Below, piece after piece: positions 61,601 to 64,000 of a DNA stretch of 64,000 nt. The stretch is from Dokdonia sp. Dokd-P16 (lineage in GTDB: Bacteria > Bacteroidota > Bacteroidia > Flavobacteriales > Flavobacteriaceae): positions 3,037,001 through 3,101,000 of the forward strand of contig NZ_CP029151.1 in the NCBI RefSeq assembly GCF_003095655.1. The letters are read 5' to 3'. Under the pieces are notes generated by a model. It was not told the DNA's origin and did not search any database. It was given only the letters and a program-made list of their open reading frames with translations. The first letter of the stretch is position 1. Every line of letters starts with the position of its first letter. The translations under genes and the position numbers were made by a program.

Positions 61601-63737
61601 AAAATTGTCTTTTAGAGATTTTCGCTTAAAGCGAAAATTACAATCGGTGGAGATTACGGATAAGTTGCCTACCATTGAGAAAGATCATATTGCAATAGAC
61701 TTTAGGAATTTTAAGATTAGCGAATTCTTAGCTTACTTAAATCCAAATGAGCAACTAGCCACAGGAAATCTTAATGGTGATTTGGTATTGGAGGAGCCAT
61801 TTGGAGATTTAGGTTTCTTGGCAGATCTATATGTAGAAAAGCTAGGTTTGTTAGGAGAAAATTTAGGTACAGCAGAGCTTACTGGCAGGTCACTCAATGG
61901 AGACCGTTATGATTTTAACTTGGGCGTTCAGGGCGGAAGTGTTGATCTTGATTTGACTGGTGATTATGTTGCAGATGTAGATGGTGCATTGATTAACATG
62001 GATCTCGATATTAACGAGATTAAAATGGAAGCTATAGATGGTTTTTCTCTTGGAGAGCTTAAAGATGGTTCAGGAAGTCTAGAAGGTAATTTCAAATTAA
62101 ATGGAGCACTATCAAGTTTAGAATATCAAGGGTTTTTAAGATTTAAGAATGCAGGGTTTGTAGTGTCAAAGCTCAATGCTCCTTTTTCTTTAAAGAACGA
62201 AACAATCTCCTTAGATAACGACGGAATCTCGATGTCTGATTTTACAGTACTAGATGAGAAACAAAACACACTTGTAGTTTCTGGGCTCATTGGTACGGAG
62301 AGTTTTATTAATCCAACATTTGATTTAACAATCAACGCAAAAGATTTTCAGGCATTGAATGCTAAGCCAGAAGATAATGACTTTATTTACGGCACGGCTG
62401 TTTTTGATGCAAAAGCTAGTATTAAAGGAGATTTACAAATTCCAATAGTCACACTTGATGCAACCGTGGGTGGTGCTACAGATGTTACTTATGTGATGCC
62501 TACAGCTGCGGCTAATATAGAATCTAGTGACGGAATTGTTGTTTTTGTAAATCGTGAAAACCCAGATGCTATACTTACAAGAACAGAAGAGGAAACTGGA
62601 ACAATTACAGGTTTTGATTTTAAAGGACTTTTTAAGGTAAATAAAGAAGCGCAAGTAACCGTACTCATTGATAAAGAAACGGGCGATAACCTTAGAATAC
62701 AAGGAGAGGGCGATTTTAACTTCACATTGCAACCTAATGGTAGAATGACACTTACGGGTGTGTACGATGTAACTGGCGGTCAGTATGAAATGAATCTATA
62801 CAATTTAGTCAACCGCACATTTAAATTAGATCCCGGTAGTAGAGTAAGCTGGTCTGGTGATCCATTTGATGCAAAACTGGATGTACGTGCGGTATATGAA
62901 GTGCAGGCTTCTGCATCACCTTTAATGGCAAGCGCAAATGCGGGAGCAGATCCCGCTCAGGCTAGCAAGTACAGACAGCAGCTACCATTCTTAGTGTATT
63001 TAAATATAGATGGCGAATTGCTGAGTCCAAAAATTAATTTTGCTCTTGATTTACCAGAAGATGAACAAGGTGCCATAGGTGGTCAAGTGTATAGTCGTGT
63101 GCAGCAAGTAAACCAACAAGAAGGAGAGCTTAATCGTCAAGTATTCTCATTACTGGTGTTAAATAGATTTTATCCAGATTCTAATTCTGATGGAAGTCGC
63201 GGTGGCTTCGCAAGTATTGCTAGAGATAACTTGAATGATGCTCTATCTGATCAGCTCAACATTTTTTCAGATAAGCTTTTGGGTAAAACAGGATTCCAAC
63301 TTGACTTCGGATTAGATAGTTTTACAGATTATCAAGGAACCACACCACAAGAGCGTACCCAGCTAGATATTGCAGCACAGCGTAAGTTTTTTAAAGATAA
63401 ACTTACAGTGCGCGTAGGTAGTAGTGTAGACGTAGCGGGACAGAGTGCTTCTGGCGAGAGTAATCCGCTTATAGGTAATGTGAGTCTTGAATATGAGCTT
63501 ACCGAGGATGGTCAATACCGTCTTAAAGGTTTTCGTCGTAGTGAGTTTGAAAATGTAATTGATGGACAAACAATCGTAAGTGGTATTTCTCTTATATTCC
63601 AACAAGAGTTCAATAAATTTAGTCAGCTGTGGGATGCTATTTTAAGAAAGAAACAACAGCAGCTTGTAGAAGAGGAAAAAGCTAAGAAAGAAGCGACTCC
63701 ACCTAAGGAAACTATTGAAAACAATAAAAATAACTAG
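58698..63737 (+). CDS. tamB: TamB-type translocation and assembly module protein
   Basis: A 1679-residue envelope protein of the AsmA/TamB superfamily. It is thought to span the periplasm as a long beta-taco and help lipid or outer-membrane-protein transport. A Lys/Arg-rich start and one membrane segment (about 22-43, LLTILLILFLLVLF) precede the long repetitive beta region, and the C-terminal DUF490 region (about 1270-1600) has GQYEMNLYNLVNRTFKLDPGSRVSWSGDPFDAKLDV. The start is TTG 58698 (MSEEQQ); no ATG is near. Followed three bases later by tamL, so translationally coupled. Confidence 0.9.
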   Translation: MSEEQQSIQKKPKRKYRWLRIIGRILLTILLILFLLVLFIRTEWGQNIIVSKAVTYLSEKTNTKVELDRVFVTFDGDIAVEGLYIEDKQGDTLVYSRSLEANIPFIPIIQGSGIGIEDAQWEGVRANIIRNDSISGFNFDFIAEAFASSSTAEIDTTATKPLDIIIGDISLKDFDITYNDGVTGITSSYVFDVLEVEMDVVDLEAMKFTATSGLITNGRFDIYQVPVPSDPNAEEIPLPFLAFEELTLNNVSGNYTGTEAGIDFDFDFKELYTEIPKADFNTFTIDVNTINIADSKLGIHMTTIASPTNNEAVASSIFPAYNIQINEALIKNTDVDYTVDGATPSKGIFNPNAVILEDIAFDAKNTFLKDFKAGSTIAHLSGYEFSGIDLKSLATNFLVSEQNLTIDNLKLQLNNSAIDGNISMNYPSFESLTSQPEKVTLNVSIPSVKFNVKDAYRFQKDLSNNQYAGALSKQLITGSVNASGSLASLDVPSLRMNWGKESAISASGSLSNLNDVDKFHMNLPKIQAQTTKRDISKFVSTDSLSINLPEKFKLVGNAKGSIEDITAKAALTTNQGTATIVGRFKNGNNIAFEADVAVQEYAMGELLGNDQLGALTLSVKTSGSGSTVNTLDASLDATVNSFQYNKYAIKDLNFKGQVTNGKGAFNSTYKDENLNMTLDGLVVLDSIAPEASIDLDIKGADLQALGLMQRDVRTGFKLKGNFKGNATSYDVAAIMDDGIVVYDDRSYLIGNLGGTARVRPDSTSVTFDNKIINLDLKSNADPARIATALQDHIYSYFYRDVAVADTLVNPVNLILKGKIRQSPLLNEVFLVNMKDLDTVSIDLDFAQAKRVLNASIKAPHINYGGNEIDSLAFVMNTNKDDFNFNLGFKGIKAGPLAIQRTEISGNQTNNELALDFLAYAGGDKLIQVQSEITGSRENLRFHVLRDSLIFNKKQWGIPVTNEVIITDKKLSFRDFRLKRKLQSVEITDKLPTIEKDHIAIDFRNFKISEFLAYLNPNEQLATGNLNGDLVLEEPFGDLGFLADLYVEKLGLLGENLGTAELTGRSLNGDRYDFNLGVQGGSVDLDLTGDYVADVDGALINMDLDINEIKMEAIDGFSLGELKDGSGSLEGNFKLNGALSSLEYQGFLRFKNAGFVVSKLNAPFSLKNETISLDNDGISMSDFTVLDEKQNTLVVSGLIGTESFINPTFDLTINAKDFQALNAKPEDNDFIYGTAVFDAKASIKGDLQIPIVTLDATVGGATDVTYVMPTAAANIESSDGIVVFVNRENPDAILTRTEEETGTITGFDFKGLFKVNKEAQVTVLIDKETGDNLRIQGEGDFNFTLQPNGRMTLTGVYDVTGGQYEMNLYNLVNRTFKLDPGSRVSWSGDPFDAKLDVRAVYEVQASASPLMASANAGADPAQASKYRQQLPFLVYLNIDGELLSPKINFALDLPEDEQGAIGGQVYSRVQQVNQQEGELNRQVFSLLVLNRFYPDSNSDGSRGGFASIARDNLNDALSDQLNIFSDKLLGKTGFQLDFGLDSFTDYQGTTPQERTQLDIAAQRKFFKDKLTVRVGSSVDVAGQSASGESNPLIGNVSLEYELTEDGQYRLKGFRRSEFENVIDGQTIVSGISLIFQQEFNKFSQLWDAILRKKQQQLVEEEKAKKEATPPKETIENNKNN

Positions 63738-63740
63738 CAC

Positions 63741-64000
63741 GTGCAATACCGATTATCTACATATTTTTCAGCTCTAGTTTTGATCGCTTTGTGTGCATCT
63801 TGTAGTGTTGAAAAGTACATTCCAGAGGGAGAACGCTTATATACTGGCGCCGAAATTATCATAACCCCAGATAGCACCATCACAAATCAAAGTTCGCTAC
63901 AGACGGAGCTTGAGGGCGTCTTGCGACCTACACCTAATTCTAAAATTTTAGGAGGTTATCCGAATCTAAGTGTTTATTACAAAGCACAACGCGAAAAACC
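63741..64000 (+). CDS. tamL: TamL-type BamA-family outer-membrane lipoprotein, 3' end outside window
   Basis: The frame is open from GTG 63741, three bases after the tamB stop, to the right edge. The translation starts MQYRLSTYFSALVLIALCASCSVEKYIPEGERLYTGAEI, with a lipobox CASC (lipidated Cys about residue 21) and the YIPEGERLYTGA phrase typical of the Bacteroidota TamL/BamA-like family; TPNSKILGGYPNLSVYY follows. It is the lipoprotein partner of TamB in this phylum. Only about 86 codons are visible. Confidence 0.85.
   Translation, partial: MQYRLSTYFSALVLIALCASCSVEKYIPEGERLYTGAEIIITPDSTITNQSSLQTELEGVLRPTPNSKILGGYPNLSVYYKAQREK

Overview
The window is a stretch of chromosome from a marine-type member of the Flavobacteriaceae (Bacteroidota), most like Dokdonia/Krokinobacter. 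The evidence is the low-GC composition, two proteins with C-terminal type IX secretion sorting domains, a short primary sigma factor without region 1.1, a fused E1 alpha/beta dehydrogenase, a TamB-TamL pair and TAnnTTTG-like promoter boxes. The genus is an inference from protein style; no marker gene was compared. There are no rRNA or tRNA genes, no insertion sequence or phage, and no CRISPR array. Coding density is high.

Layout. 1-5.4 kb: end of an old yellow enzyme reductase, mnmE, two small membrane proteins, a phytase-like lipoprotein and a short-chain dehydrogenase. 5.6-8 kb: histidine ammonia-lyase and two tandem STAS-like paralogs. 8.1-14.8 kb: clpC and gyrA head to head, then a secreted TPR protein. 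14.9-21.6 kb: NlpC/P60 peptidase plus thiolase, a PgpH-type HD phosphohydrolase, and the fused E1 dehydrogenase. 21.7-33.2 kb (all minus): an M1-like protein without its zinc site, LOG, uvrA, an ICMT-type methyltransferase, an acyl-CoA ligase and a secreted M14 carboxypeptidase. 33.4-42.8 kb: purL, a large T9SS cargo protein, an RsmB-type methyltransferase and a repeat lipoprotein. 42.8-46.3 kb: an ECF sigma / membrane anti-sigma / LTXXQ operon and rpoD. 46.4-54.3 kb: ABC exporter, DUF2237, two convergent DoxX proteins, a cold-shock protein, two rRNA modification enzymes, an exonuclease/GIY-YIG fusion and an EF-hand protein. 54.5-64 kb: a second old yellow enzyme, a YihY/BrkB protein, an alcohol dehydrogenase, a fasciclin lipoprotein, tamB and the start of tamL.

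Most genes are housekeeping. The most unusual signal is a dispersed perfect palindrome, ACGCTTTCGCGAAAGCGT. Its 14-base core (GCTTTCGCGAAAGC) occurs exactly 13 times, with about seven degenerate copies, or roughly one per 3 kb. Most copies lie in short intergenic gaps. Others lie in frame inside genes (purL twice, uvrA, rsmB, the exonuclease/GIY-YIG gene, the NlpC gene, and a signal peptide), where they encode AFAKA, LSRK or LRES-like insertions. The core has no stop codon in any frame. It looks like a spreading or selected short element rather than a terminator.

Two real genes are easy to miss. One is the ECF sigma factor at 43868-44419, which is complete but has no ATG, GTG or TTG start. 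The other is the 5' end of tamL at 63741-64000, which starts with GTG three bases after tamB.
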